Shown here in pieces: positions 8,067 to 14,372 of a stretch of 20,643 nt of DNA. A model generated the notes under the pieces. It had not been told where the DNA came from, searched no databases, and was given only the letters and a program-made list of their open reading frames with translations. Positions within the stretch are counted from its first letter, which is position 1, and the number at the start of each line of letters is the position of its first letter. Source of the stretch: Halococcaceae archaeon (GTDB lineage: Archaea > Halobacteriota > Halobacteria > Halobacteriales > Halalkalicoccaceae); the NCBI GenBank assembly GCA_007129135.1, contig SKWB01000292.1, forward strand, positions 1-20,643, in the 5' to 3' direction. A program made the position numbers and the translations under genes.

Positions 8067-8314
8067 GCGGTTTTTCGTGGAGGTTTTCGCGAGCGTAGGG
8101 AAAGGGAAAGTACGACTGATCCACACTGTCGGGACGACACCGCCGGGTTCGGATCCGTGTGCGCATATATCACGAACGATATGGCTATATCCTCGTGCGT
8201 CGTATACCTCTCACTGAGACTCGTTCGTTCGAGAGCCATCAGTGCGGAGCTACCAATGAAACGGATCACGACGTGCGGTGTACGGTCTGTAACGGGCGGT
8301 GACTGGCGGTGCTG
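8067..8314 (+). promoter_or_regulatory. Leader/promoter region of the DUF4013 gene with stem-loop and short ORF
   Basis: This 248-base gap holds a TATA-like catatat (8164-8170); a near-palindrome at 8172-8196 with core GATAT-ggct-ATATC; a second AT box gtatac (8201-8206); and a stem-loop at 8212-8244 (CACTGA...TCAGTG outer arms, CTCG...CGAG inner arms, loop ttcgtt). A GGAG at 8246-8249 then precedes a 19-codon ORF. Together these suggest that the membrane-protein gene has a transcribed leader of about 100 bases rather than being leaderless. Confidence 0.4.
8070..8077 (+). terminator. T-rich terminator after elp3
   Basis: The tract ggtttttc follows the elp3 stop, and a second run (ggttttcg) comes about 10 bases later. 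Archaeal transcription commonly ends in such U-rich tracts without a hairpin; this is assigned by position only. Confidence 0.35.
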
Positions 8315-8315
8315 A
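8256..8315 (+). CDS. Possible 19-residue upstream ORF coupled to the DUF4013 gene
   Basis: The ATG at 8256 lies 6 bases after a GGAG. The frame reads MKRITTCGVRSVTGGDWRC and stops at TGA 8313-8315, whose last base is the A of the next gene's ATG. Such a stop/start overlap normally means translational coupling. The peptide is basic and carries two cysteines, unlike the acidic proteins around it. It is too short to judge from codon use and could be chance. It may be a leader peptide or a mini-protein. Confidence 0.3.
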   Translation: MKRITTCGVRSVTGGDWRC

Positions 8316-9007
8316 TGGAGGCACTCGAGTACCCGCGGCGGAGCGAGAAGGTCGTGGAGACGGTCCTCATCGGTGGGATACTCACGCTGTTGAGCGTCCT
8401 GCTCGTCCCGATCGTCTTCCTCGCGGGCTATCTCCTGCGGGTGCTCGATCGGACCGCCCATGGCGACGAGGAACCGCCGGTCTTCGACGACTGGGGTGAC
8501 CTCGGCATGGACGGGCTGAAGGCGCTCGCGGTCGCGATCGTCTACGGGCTGATCCCGGCGGTCGTCGTCGGGACCTTGGTCCTGATCAGCGGCCTCGGCT
8601 TCGCGGGCGGCGAGTCGCTCGCCGCGATCGGCGTCCTCGGGCTACTGCTGAGCTTCCTCGTTGGGGTCGTCCTGACGCTGGCGGTGGCCTACCTCACCCC
8701 GGCGGCGCTCGCGAACGTCGCCGAACACCGGACGGTCGGCGCGGGCTTCGATCTCGCCGAACTCAAGCCCGTCTGGACCAGCGCCACCTACGCCACCGGC
8801 TGGCTCTGGGCGCTCGCCGTGATCTTCGTCGGCGTCGTCGCCGCCGCGGTGGTCGGGATGGTCCCGATCCTCGGACAGATCGCGGGCGCGTTCGTCGGCT
8901 TCTACGCCGGCGTCGCGGCCTACTCGATCATCGGTCGGACCTGGGGCGAACTCCACCCGATCGAGACCAGAGAACGGCCGGTCGAGCGCGGTCAGCCCGA
9001 GATCTGA
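8315..9007 (+). CDS. DUF4013 family membrane protein
   Basis: A 230-residue membrane protein of the DUF4013 type, recognised by the N-terminal signature EALEYPRRSEK and the following segment GGILTLLSVLLVPIVFLAGYLLRVL. The N-terminal segment is followed by a cytoplasmic loop with DDWGDLGMDGLKA, which is conserved in this family. Hydrophobic segments lie at roughly 20-43, 68-92, 100-130 and 155-180, then a final stretch (about 180-212) with GQIAGAFVGFYAGVAAYSIIGR and a short charged tail. Function is unknown; membrane location is the only safe statement. I prefer ATG 8315 because a short upstream ORF ends on it; an in-frame GTG at 8309 would add two residues. The stop at 9005-9007 is followed by a T-run (gttttt) that may terminate it before the convergent GNAT gene. 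Confidence 0.88.
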   Translation: MEALEYPRRSEKVVETVLIGGILTLLSVLLVPIVFLAGYLLRVLDRTAHGDEEPPVFDDWGDLGMDGLKALAVAIVYGLIPAVVVGTLVLISGLGFAGGESLAAIGVLGLLLSFLVGVVLTLAVAYLTPAALANVAEHRTVGAGFDLAELKPVWTSATYATGWLWALAVIFVGVVAAAVVGMVPILGQIAGAFVGFYAGVAAYSIIGRTWGELHPIETRERPVERGQPEI

Positions 9008-9018
9008 GTTTTTCGGTT

Positions 9019-9432
9019 CTACGTCCTGAGATACATCCCCCGCGAGTCGGGCGCGACCGGCTCGAACCCCCACCTCTCGTAGAAACCCTCGACGTCCGCG
9101 ACCAGCGTGACGTACGCGCGTTCGGGGGCGTCGTCGTCGACGAACGCCATCAGTCGGTCCATGATCGCGGAGCCGATTCCCGTCCGCTGGTACCGCGGGT
9201 CGACCGCCATGTCCGCGATCACGTAGAGGCTCCCGCCGTCGCCGACGACCCGGCCCATGCCGACGGCCTCCCCATCGACGCGAGCGGTGACCGCGGAGAG
9301 CGATCCGGGGAGTCCCCGTTCGACCGCCTCCCGCCCCCGCTCGGCCATCCCGGCCGCCTCGCGCAGGCGGCGGAACTCGTCGACGGTCGGCGGTTCGTCG
9401 GTGATCTCGACGGCTCCGGCAGTGTCGGTCAT
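9019..9432 (-). CDS. GNAT-family N-acetyltransferase
   Basis: A single-domain GNAT of 137 residues. The N-terminal ~30 residues (TDEPPTVDEFRRLREAAGM) match the group of small acetyltransferases related to YjdJ/ArgA-like GNATs. Strand 4 ends in YVIADMAVDPRYQRTGIGSAIM, containing the acetyl-CoA pyrophosphate loop R-x2-R-x-G-I-G. The C-terminus carries the FYERWGFEPV motif conserved in GNATs. The substrate cannot be told from sequence; small-molecule amine or protein N-terminal acetylation are both possible. The ATG at 9432 is 39 bases after the stop of the CPBP protease gene (9472-9474) on the same strand, so the two could be cotranscribed. It converges on the DUF4013 gene with an 11-base gap containing a T-run. 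Confidence 0.92.
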   Translation of the reverse strand: MTDTAGAVEITDEPPTVDEFRRLREAAGMAERGREAVERGLPGSLSAVTARVDGEAVGMGRVVGDGGSLYVIADMAVDPRYQRTGIGSAIMDRLMAFVDDDAPERAYVTLVADVEGFYERWGFEPVAPDSRGMYLRT

Positions 9433-9471
9433 ACGTCCGCTCGAGCGGTCGGGGAGAAGTGGGTTTCCGCT

Positions 9472-10248
9472 TCAGAACGGGGTCAGCAACGCGAGGTCGA
9501 CGTCGCTCGTGAGCGTGTAGTAGAGCAGGCCGAACTGGATCGCGTTGAACAGGCCGTGGATCACGGAGGGGACGACGAGGTTCTCGGTCTTCTCGTAGAG
9601 CCCACCGAGGATCAGGCTGAGCGCGACGTAGATGCCGAGCGTCGTGAGCAGCTGCGTGGTGTCGGCCGCGATCAGCGCCATCACGTGGGCGACGGCGAAG
9701 ATGACGCTCGCGACGAGGATCCCCGACCAGATCCCGAAGCGGTCGACGAGGATCCGCTGGATCACGCCCCGAAAGAGGAGCTCCTCGCCGGGGCCGATCA
9801 GGAGGATCGACAGCGGGATCATCACGAGCAGGATCTCGGGGTTCTCGCCGCCGAGCTCGATGATGCCGTGTTCTGCGGACTCGATCCCGAAGGTCATCAG
9901 GACGAGGTTGAGGGCGATGAGGGCGACGAACAGCCCCACGAGCCCCAGCACCGTCCAGATCACGTCCGAGAGCGTCGGCATCCGTAGCCAGAGCATGTCG
10001 AAGCCGTACCGGCTGAAGTAGATGTAGCCGAGCGCGACCGAGAAGAAGGCGAAGCCCTGGAGCATGAGCGTCTGGACGACGATGGCGAGCAGCTGTTCTT
10101 CGAAGATCGAGATCCCGGCAGCGAGCAGCGCCGCCGCGGCGACGAAGGTGAAGACGATCCCCACGACGAAGCCCGCGACCGCGACGCCGACGCTCTCGCC
10201 GAGGACGCGGATCGAGGAGACGGTGCTGGCCCCGGATGCGTTTGCCAT
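9472..10248 (-). CDS. CPBP-family intramembrane metalloprotease
   Basis: A 258-residue multi-pass membrane protein of the CPBP (CAAX protease/bacteriocin-processing, Abi) family. Motif 1 is EELLFRG with Glu155, Glu156 and Arg160; motif 2 is FAVAH with His188; motif 3 is HGLFNA with His231 and Asn235. All the residues thought to form the glutamate/histidine active site are present. About seven or eight hydrophobic segments are visible, the first at 18-46. Members cleave prenylated or secreted peptides or act as immunity and processing factors; the substrate here is unknown. The ATG at 10246-10248 fits family length and leaves an 82-base gap to the divergent DUF5785 gene; the reading frame stays open upstream but that part is low-complexity shadow. 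It may be cotranscribed with the GNAT gene 39 bases downstream. Confidence 0.93.
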   Translation of the reverse strand: MANASGASTVSSIRVLGESVGVAVAGFVVGIVFTFVAAAALLAAGISIFEEQLLAIVVQTLMLQGFAFFSVALGYIYFSRYGFDMLWLRMPTLSDVIWTVLGLVGLFVALIALNLVLMTFGIESAEHGIIELGGENPEILLVMIPLSILLIGPGEELLFRGVIQRILVDRFGIWSGILVASVIFAVAHVMALIAADTTQLLTTLGIYVALSLILGGLYEKTENLVVPSVIHGLFNAIQFGLLYYTLTSDVDLALLTPF

Positions 10249-10330
10249 TGACTCCGTTTCGTGCCGACGGCTCTTTGGCGTGTCGGGTTCGGACGGAAAC
10301 CCTTTTGCGACGACCCACGACAGTCGGTAC

Positions 10331-10651
10331 ATGGACTGGCCGCACGACCCGGACGGCGAGGAGGGAAGCGAGGGGATGCGCAAGTACGACATGGCGGTCT
10401 TCGCGAAGAAGCTCGACGAGGAGGAGGACTTCCCGCTCACGTTTTCGGAGTTCGAAGCCCGTGTCGGCGACCACCCGATCCGGATCAACTCCGAGAAGGT
10501 CGTCGCGGCGAGCGAGATCCTCTCCCACGTCGACGTCGAGGAGGTAGCGGACCTCCTCGAGTTCCACAGGGCGATCGGCCGAGCGATGCGCGAGGGTGGC
10601 TTCTGGGAGTACCACCCGGTCGGGGCGAACCCCGAGGTCAAACGCGCGTAA
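10331..10651 (+). CDS. DUF5785-type small haloarchaeal protein
   Basis: A 106-residue soluble protein that I recognise as the haloarchaeal DUF5785 type from its N-terminus (MDWPHDPDGEEGSEGMRKY) and its C-terminal EGGFWEYHPVG. The middle (residues 27-85) looks helical and amphipathic: FPLTFSEFEARVGDHPIRIN, then VVAASEILSHVDVEEVADLLEFHRAIGRAM. There is no cysteine, membrane segment or catalytic motif. The layout hints at a small helical regulator or adaptor, but function is unknown. The ATG at 10331 is backed by a T-rich box (cttttgc, about 10302-10308) 26 bases upstream, fitting leaderless transcription. It diverges from the CPBP protease and converges on udk with a 4-base gap between stops. 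Confidence 0.85.
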   Translation: MDWPHDPDGEEGSEGMRKYDMAVFAKKLDEEEDFPLTFSEFEARVGDHPIRINSEKVVAASEILSHVDVEEVADLLEFHRAIGRAMREGGFWEYHPVGANPEVKRA

Positions 10652-10655
10652 CCGC

Positions 10656-11345
10656 TCAGTCGACGTCGTACTCCAGCGCGACCGTCGGATCGGTTCTCCT
10701 CGCCCTCGTCCGCTCCCAGCGCCGGCTCCCCTCTTCGACCTCCGTGTCGACCATCCCCTGTAAGAGCGAGATGGCGACGCTGTTGGCACCCTCCGGGAGG
10801 ATGAGGTCGGCTCGGCGTTTCGTGGGCTCGACGAACTGCTCGTGCATCGGCTTCACCGTCGAGAGGTACTGCTCGATCACCCCCTCCAGTTCCCGGCCCC
10901 GTTCGAGGACGTCCCGGCGGATCCGTCTGAGGATCCTGACGTCGGCGTCGGTCTCGACGTAGATCCGGAGGTCCTGCATCTCGGTGAGCCGCTCGTCGTA
11001 GAGCGCGAAGAGTCCCTCGACGACGACCACGTCCGTGGGTTCGACCGTCACCCGTTCGTCGGTCCGACTGTGTGTCTCGAAGTCGTACTGCGGCATCTCG
11101 ATCGGCCGGCCAGAGAGCAGCGACCCGAGGTGGTCGGCGACGAGCTCCCACTCGAACGCCGAGGGGTGATCGTAGTTCCTCGCCCGGCGTTCGTCGAACG
11201 AGAGCCCCGGCTCCGCCACGTAGTAGTTGTCGAGAGGCATGTGGGTGACGCCCTCCGCGAGACCGGCGGTGATCTCGCGGCTGACGGTCGACTTCCCCGC
11301 GCCGGTCCCCCCCGCGATGCCGATGACGAGCGATGGGATGGTCAT
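10656..11345 (-). CDS. udk: Uridine kinase
   Basis: A 229-residue nucleoside kinase that phosphorylates uridine, and probably cytidine, to the monophosphate in pyrimidine salvage. The P-loop is GGTGAGKST (12-20); LDNYY (38-42) carries the conserved Asp39; the uridine-binding block is YDHPSAFEW (58-66); and VVVEGLFALYD (107-117) is the family strand 3. RRIRRD (140-145) provides lid arginines, and PMHEQFVEPTK (166-176) is also diagnostic. The length matches bacterial Udk (about 210-230). The last ~25 residues are basic, then acidic, and poorly conserved. The start ATG at 11343-11345 puts the P-loop at the proper distance; the divergent GTP cyclohydrolase gene begins 92 bases away. It could act on other ribonucleosides, or be confused with phosphoribulokinase, but the uridine block argues against that. 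Confidence 0.96.
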   Translation of the reverse strand: MTIPSLVIGIAGGTGAGKSTVSREITAGLAEGVTHMPLDNYYVAEPGLSFDERRARNYDHPSAFEWELVADHLGSLLSGRPIEMPQYDFETHSRTDERVTVEPTDVVVVEGLFALYDERLTEMQDLRIYVETDADVRILRRIRRDVLERGRELEGVIEQYLSTVKPMHEQFVEPTKRRADLILPEGANSVAISLLQGMVDTEVEEGSRRWERTRARRTDPTVALEYDVD

Positions 11346-11437
11346 ACCCGCCTTCGATCCGCCGACGGGTTCAACGTCCCGGTTCCGACGAGCGGTTCAC
11401 TCGACTTATGTCACCGCCGTCCGTAGCCAGCCCAACT

Positions 11438-12229
11438 GTGACGAACACGCAGGTCACCCTCATCCAGATCGACAACTACGGCCCGTGGACCGTGACGCCC
11501 GAGCCCCGCAGGGAGGTCGACCTCCAGACGCTTCAGTCGAGGCTCTACGCGGATCTCTGTCAGCAGATCGGCAACCGGGAGGGCTACGTCTTCTTCACCC
11601 GCTTCGACAACATGATCGCCGTCACGAACGGCATCGACCTCGAGGGTCACGCCCGGATCCAGGAGTCGATCGGAAACCGCTACCCGGTGACGCTCTCGCT
11701 GACGACCGCCACGGGGACCACCCCCGCGGACGCGCTCCGCGACGCGACGGCTCGGCTCCAGGAGGCCGGCAGCGCCCAGGAGGCCGCCCGCCGGGAGATA
11801 CTCGGGGGGCGGACGATCGACCCCGAGTTCGCCACGGGGGACGACGTCCAGATCGCCCACTTCGACGTCGTCGACGCGACCGGCGAGTACACCGACCAGG
11901 TCGACGCCTTCTCGGCGTTCATCGACATCGAACGGGGCTACGCCGAACTCACGAGACACCTCTACGCCGAGTACGACTCGCTCTCGTTCTTCGTCGGCGG
12001 GGACAACTTCATCGCGGTCTGTTCCGGGCTCGAAGAGCGGGCGTTCGACGAGGCGATAACCCACGTCGAGGAGGCCGTCGACGTCTCGCTCAGGGTCGGC
12101 GTCGGGACGGGAGAGAACGCACACGGGGCGGGGATGGGTGCGAAACACGCCCTCGAGACCTGTCGCGGCCGGGAGACGCCGATCGAGTTCGCCGCTCCAT
12201 CTCGTGTACTACACGACAGGCGGGAATAA
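11438..12229 (+). CDS. gch3: GTP cyclohydrolase III (archaeal, FAPy-forming)
   Basis: A 263-residue archaeal enzyme that opens GTP to 2-amino-5-formylamino-6-ribosylamino-4(3H)-pyrimidinone phosphate, the first step toward riboflavin and the deazaflavin of F420. The start is GTG at 11438, giving the family N-terminus TNTQVTLIQIDNYGPWT. An in-frame ATG at 11408 would add ten non-conserved residues, and its TATA-like cttatg actually sits where the promoter for 11438 should be. Two related palm-like halves are visible: VFFTRFDNMIAV (51-62) and SFFVGGDNFIAV (183-194), the second resembling the GGDEF/cyclase metal site. Each is followed by a helix and a TG-x-N/T glycine loop. It is divergent from udk and separated from the CBS gene by its own strong promoter. 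Confidence 0.95.
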   Translation: MTNTQVTLIQIDNYGPWTVTPEPRREVDLQTLQSRLYADLCQQIGNREGYVFFTRFDNMIAVTNGIDLEGHARIQESIGNRYPVTLSLTTATGTTPADALRDATARLQEAGSAQEAARREILGGRTIDPEFATGDDVQIAHFDVVDATGEYTDQVDAFSAFIDIERGYAELTRHLYAEYDSLSFFVGGDNFIAVCSGLEERAFDEAITHVEEAVDVSLRVGVGTGENAHGAGMGAKHALETCRGRETPIEFAAPSRVLHDRRE

Positions 12230-12242
12230 ACCTGCCGGAGGT

Positions 12243-12252
12243 ACATTTTATA
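12243..12252 (+). promoter_or_regulatory. Promoter of the CBS/zinc-ribbon and GNAT operon
   Basis: A clear ttttata box (12246-12252) lies 27 bases before the ATG at 12276. No Shine-Dalgarno sequence is present, so a leaderless start is expected. It is among the best TATA boxes in the window. Confidence 0.65.
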
Positions 12253-12275
12253 CCGCCGGTGTGTAATGGTGTATC

Positions 12276-12830
12276 ATGGTCGACGAAGTAACCGTCCGGG
12301 ACGTCATGACCCGGGAGTTCGTCGGGGTCAGTGAGTCCGACTCCGTCGGCGAGGTCATCGACGTTCTCCTCTCCGATGGGGCCTCTGGCGTCGTCGTCCT
12401 CCGCGGAAGGGAGCCGGTCGGCATGGTCACCGAACGGGATCTGCTCGCCTCGCTCACCTCCCCCTCCGGGATCGAGAGCTCGATCGCCGACACGATGAGC
12501 GTGGGCTGTCCGACCCTCTCGCCCGAGCGGGGGCTCGCGGACGCGGCCGCGACGCTCTCCTCGGAGGAGGTGAGCCACCTGCTCGTGGTCGACGGCGAGG
12601 ACCCGGTCGGCGTCCTCACGACCCAGGACGTCGTCGCGGCGTCGGCGAGCGCGCTCTCCTCGGTCGACCGTGGGCGCGACCGGGAGTTCGAGCGGGAGAA
12701 CCGGACGGGCCGCACCCCCGAGGAGGAGACCTACTCCACACAGAGCGTCTGTGAGGCCTGTGGCTCGCTCATGCCGGGGCTACAGACGGTCAACGGCGAG
12801 AGCGTCTGCGCCGACTGTCGGGGCGCGTAG
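12276..12830 (+). CDS. CBS-pair protein with C-terminal zinc ribbon
   Basis: A 184-residue soluble regulator-type protein. Two CBS domains form a Bateman module: CBS1 about 6-60 (TVRDVMTREFVGV... GMVTERDLL) and CBS2 about 68-124 (SIADTMSVGCPTL... GVLTTQDVV). Such pairs bind adenine nucleotides such as AMP, ATP or SAM and switch partner activity. After a charged linker (130-156), a small zinc ribbon is formed by Cys159/Cys162 and Cys178/Cys181 (CEAC...CADC). It has no catalytic domain, so it is likely a sensor acting on a partner, or a nucleic-acid-binding switch. The strong promoter upstream and the 5-base gap to the following GNAT gene indicate an operon, hinting that ligand sensing and acetylation are linked; that is inference. 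Confidence 0.92.
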   Translation: MVDEVTVRDVMTREFVGVSESDSVGEVIDVLLSDGASGVVVLRGREPVGMVTERDLLASLTSPSGIESSIADTMSVGCPTLSPERGLADAAATLSSEEVSHLLVVDGEDPVGVLTTQDVVAASASALSSVDRGRDREFERENRTGRTPEEETYSTQSVCEACGSLMPGLQTVNGESVCADCRGA

Positions 12831-12835
12831 CCCGG

Positions 12836-13327
12836 ATGGACGGCGAGGAGCTCTCGGTCCGACCGGCGACGGTCTCCGAGACCGACGCGATCGCCGACCT
12901 CTGGGTCGACCTCGCCGAGGGGCAGCGAGCACACGGCTCGAACCTCCGCACGGCCGAGAACCGGGACCGGATCCGCGAATCGATCGGACGACACGCCATC
13001 TCGGGCGGTGTCGTCGTCGCCTCCCAGTCGGACCGGATCGTCGGCTTCGTCATGTTCTCGATGGAACAACGGCTCTACGCCACGGCGCTCGCCCGGGGGG
13101 TGGTCCACAACCTCTACGTCTCGCCCGAGCGGCGAGGCCGCGGGATCGGCTCGAGGCTCCTGTCGGCGGCGGAGGCGGGGCTCGCGGACGAGGGTGCGGA
13201 GGCGATCTCCCTCGAGACACTCGCGGACAACGAGGCGGCCCGCCGCTTCTACGAGCGACACGGCTACGAGCCACACCGTGTCGAGTTCGAGAAACGAGTC
13301 GAAACCGTTACGCCCTCCGACCGTTAG
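12836..13327 (+). CDS. GNAT-family N-acetyltransferase
   Basis: A 163-residue single-domain GNAT. The N-terminal strand and helix (LSVRPATVSETDAIADLW) are followed by a helical insert. The acetyl-CoA region is VVHNLYVSPERRGRGIGSRLLSAAE (about residues 82-106), with the R-R-G-R-G-I-G loop. The C-terminal block is SLETLADNEAARRFYERHGYEPHRVEFEK, containing the N-x-A-x-x-F-Y-x3-G-Y signature. The substrate is unknown; the RimI-like pattern allows protein or small-molecule targets. It starts 5 bases after the CBS/zinc-ribbon stop and so is almost certainly cotranscribed with it. Its stop lies 11 bases before the tRNA gene, which means the tRNA promoter must lie inside this coding sequence. Confidence 0.93.
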   Translation: MDGEELSVRPATVSETDAIADLWVDLAEGQRAHGSNLRTAENRDRIRESIGRHAISGGVVVASQSDRIVGFVMFSMEQRLYATALARGVVHNLYVSPERRGRGIGSRLLSAAEAGLADEGAEAISLETLADNEAARRFYERHGYEPHRVEFEKRVETVTPSDR

Positions 13328-13338
13328 CTGTCGAACGC

Positions 13339-13412
13339 GCCAGTGGAGCTTGGGTGGTACAAGCACTCGACTTGTAATCGAGAGTTCGTGGGTTCGAATC
13401 CCACCACTGGCT
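13339..13412 (+). tRNA. tRNA-Thr (anticodon UGU)
   Basis: The 74 bases fold into a full cloverleaf: acceptor GCCAGTG/CACTGGC (7 pairs), D stem GCTT/AAGC with a 9-base loop, anticodon stem CTCGA/TCGAG with loop CTTGTAA (anticodon TGT at 13373-13375), a 5-base variable region, and T stem GTGGG/CCCAC with loop TTCGAAT. The discriminator base is T, CCA is not encoded and no intron is present. It reads ACA threonine codons, and ACG and others by wobble. Oddly, position 8 is G, position 14 is G and position 21 is C, instead of the near-universal T8, A14 and A21. The gene follows the GNAT stop by 11 bases. Confidence 0.93.
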
Positions 13413-13567
13413 TGCTCGGGCGCGCTCGCTCGCGGGACGGAGGAGTCCGACGAGACGTTCGACGACACGAACGGGTGAGCGACCGTCTCGCCCTGGTTCG
13501 ATCTCCGGCCAGTGACTTCTCTCAACTGTTCCCGACAGCGGTCGCCGGTCCGCTTCCTGAAATGCAG

Positions 13568-13580
13568 AAAATAATATTAC
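13568..13580 (+). promoter_or_regulatory. Promoter of the mini membrane protein gene
   Basis: An A/T-only block (aaaataatatta, from about 13568) is centred 26-30 bases before the ATG at 13603, with a second AT box (gtatagata) nearer the start. This strong leaderless-type promoter supports the small gene being real. Confidence 0.55.
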
Positions 13581-13602
13581 TTCCTATCGTATAGATACTC
13601 GG

Positions 13603-13827
13603 ATGAGCGACGAGATCTGGTACGGGTTGGTCTGGGGGGTCGTCGGGTCGGCGGCGATCGTCCTCGGGACGCTCTCGGCCGGCGTCGTGATCCGCTCGCT
13701 CTCGACGAGCGGTGAGCGGCCGCTCGCGGCGTCGCTCTCGGTGTCGGCTCTCGATCCTACGACCCTCGCCGTGTTGGTCGCCCTCCTGGCGCTGGTCGTC
13801 GGGCTGTCGATTGTCGGTCGACGGTAG
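13603..13827 (+). CDS. Two-helix mini membrane protein, unknown function
   Basis: A 74-residue protein with two clear membrane helices, about 8-30 (LVWGVVGSAAIVLGTLSAGVVI) and 52-71 (TTLAVLVALLALVVGLSIVG), separated by a ~20-residue loop rich in Ser and Ala and ending in GRR. No family is recognised. I accept it because the ATG sits 26 bases after an excellent AT box and the hydrophobic pattern is too regular for chance. The 190 bases between the tRNA and this gene hold no other gene. It converges on the small winged-helix gene, with 139 bases of featureless DNA between their stops. Confidence 0.65.
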   Translation: MSDEIWYGLVWGVVGSAAIVLGTLSAGVVIRSLSTSGERPLAASLSVSALDPTTLAVLVALLALVVGLSIVGRR

Positions 13828-13966
13828 CAGCTGGCGACGAGAGAGAAGTTCGAAAAGGGGGAGGGAAAGGGCAGTTGGGGCGTTTGCGGGGAGTACAGCG
13901 GTCGGTCGTCACAGCGTCACCCCGCACTCGACCTCTGGGAGTGCCTGTAATGAGTCTTCTGTCAAA

Positions 13967-14251
13967 CTACGCGCTCGCCCCGCGCAGCGCCTCGGCGAGT
14001 CGGGGGTGGAGTTCGGCGCCGTCGTCGCCGACGGTGATCAGCGGTTCGCCCCGGAGCGCCTCCTCGAGGGTGCCGACACGCTTTTTGATCGTCCGCTCGG
14101 TGTAGCCGGTCTCGTCGGCGAGCTCCTCGGTCGTGAGCGGACCGTGCGCCTCCGCGAGCGCGACGGCGATCTCGTACTCCGAGTCGCGGTACTCGGTCTG
14201 CATCTTGTCGACGAGCGTCACCAGCTCCGGCGGCACCTCGTTCGCGGCCAT
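13967..14251 (-). CDS. Small winged helix-turn-helix DNA-binding protein
   Basis: A 94-residue protein made almost entirely of a winged helix-turn-helix. An N-terminal helix pair (LVTLVDKMQTEYRDSEYEIAVALAEA) leads to the HTH LTTEELADETGYTERTIKKRVGTL (about 40-63) and a wing around EPLITVGDDGAELHP. It probably binds DNA as a dimer and regulates transcription locally. I prefer the ATG at 14249-14251: a TATA-like ttttacg (plus-strand cgtaaaa, about 14275-14281) lies 27 bases upstream of it, whereas the in-frame ATG at 14258-14260 would lie only ~19 bases from that box. It is divergent from the long leader of the cobalamin-binding gene, so it may be that gene's regulator, but nothing proves this. 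Confidence 0.85.
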   Translation of the reverse strand: MAANEVPPELVTLVDKMQTEYRDSEYEIAVALAEAHGPLTTEELADETGYTERTIKKRVGTLEEALRGEPLITVGDDGAELHPRLAEALRGASA

Positions 14252-14372
14252 ATGCCCCATCTACACGTCCGGTACGTAAAACCCGCACCCTTTGTGTCGC
14301 CACCCTGGCGGCGGGCCCACGCCACGAAGTCGGGTTAACCGCCGATTTATAACCAGGTCGACGAGATATCGA

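Noticed and set aside
8642..10789. A 715-residue open frame on -
   Set aside because: Shadow of the DUF4013, GNAT and CPBP genes; composition unlike haloarchaeal proteins.
10249..11151. N-terminal extension of the CPBP protease to ~559 residues
   Set aside because: The extra part lies antisense to the DUF5785 gene and inside udk; the conserved membrane domain begins at the ATG 10246-10248.
11333..11437. Longer N-termini for GTP cyclohydrolase III
   Set aside because: Residues before GTG 11438 are non-conserved, and the TATA-like box for that start overlaps the ATG at 11408.
13343..13594. An 83-residue open frame on + starting within the tRNA
   Set aside because: It begins inside a structurally perfect tRNA and has no coding signature.
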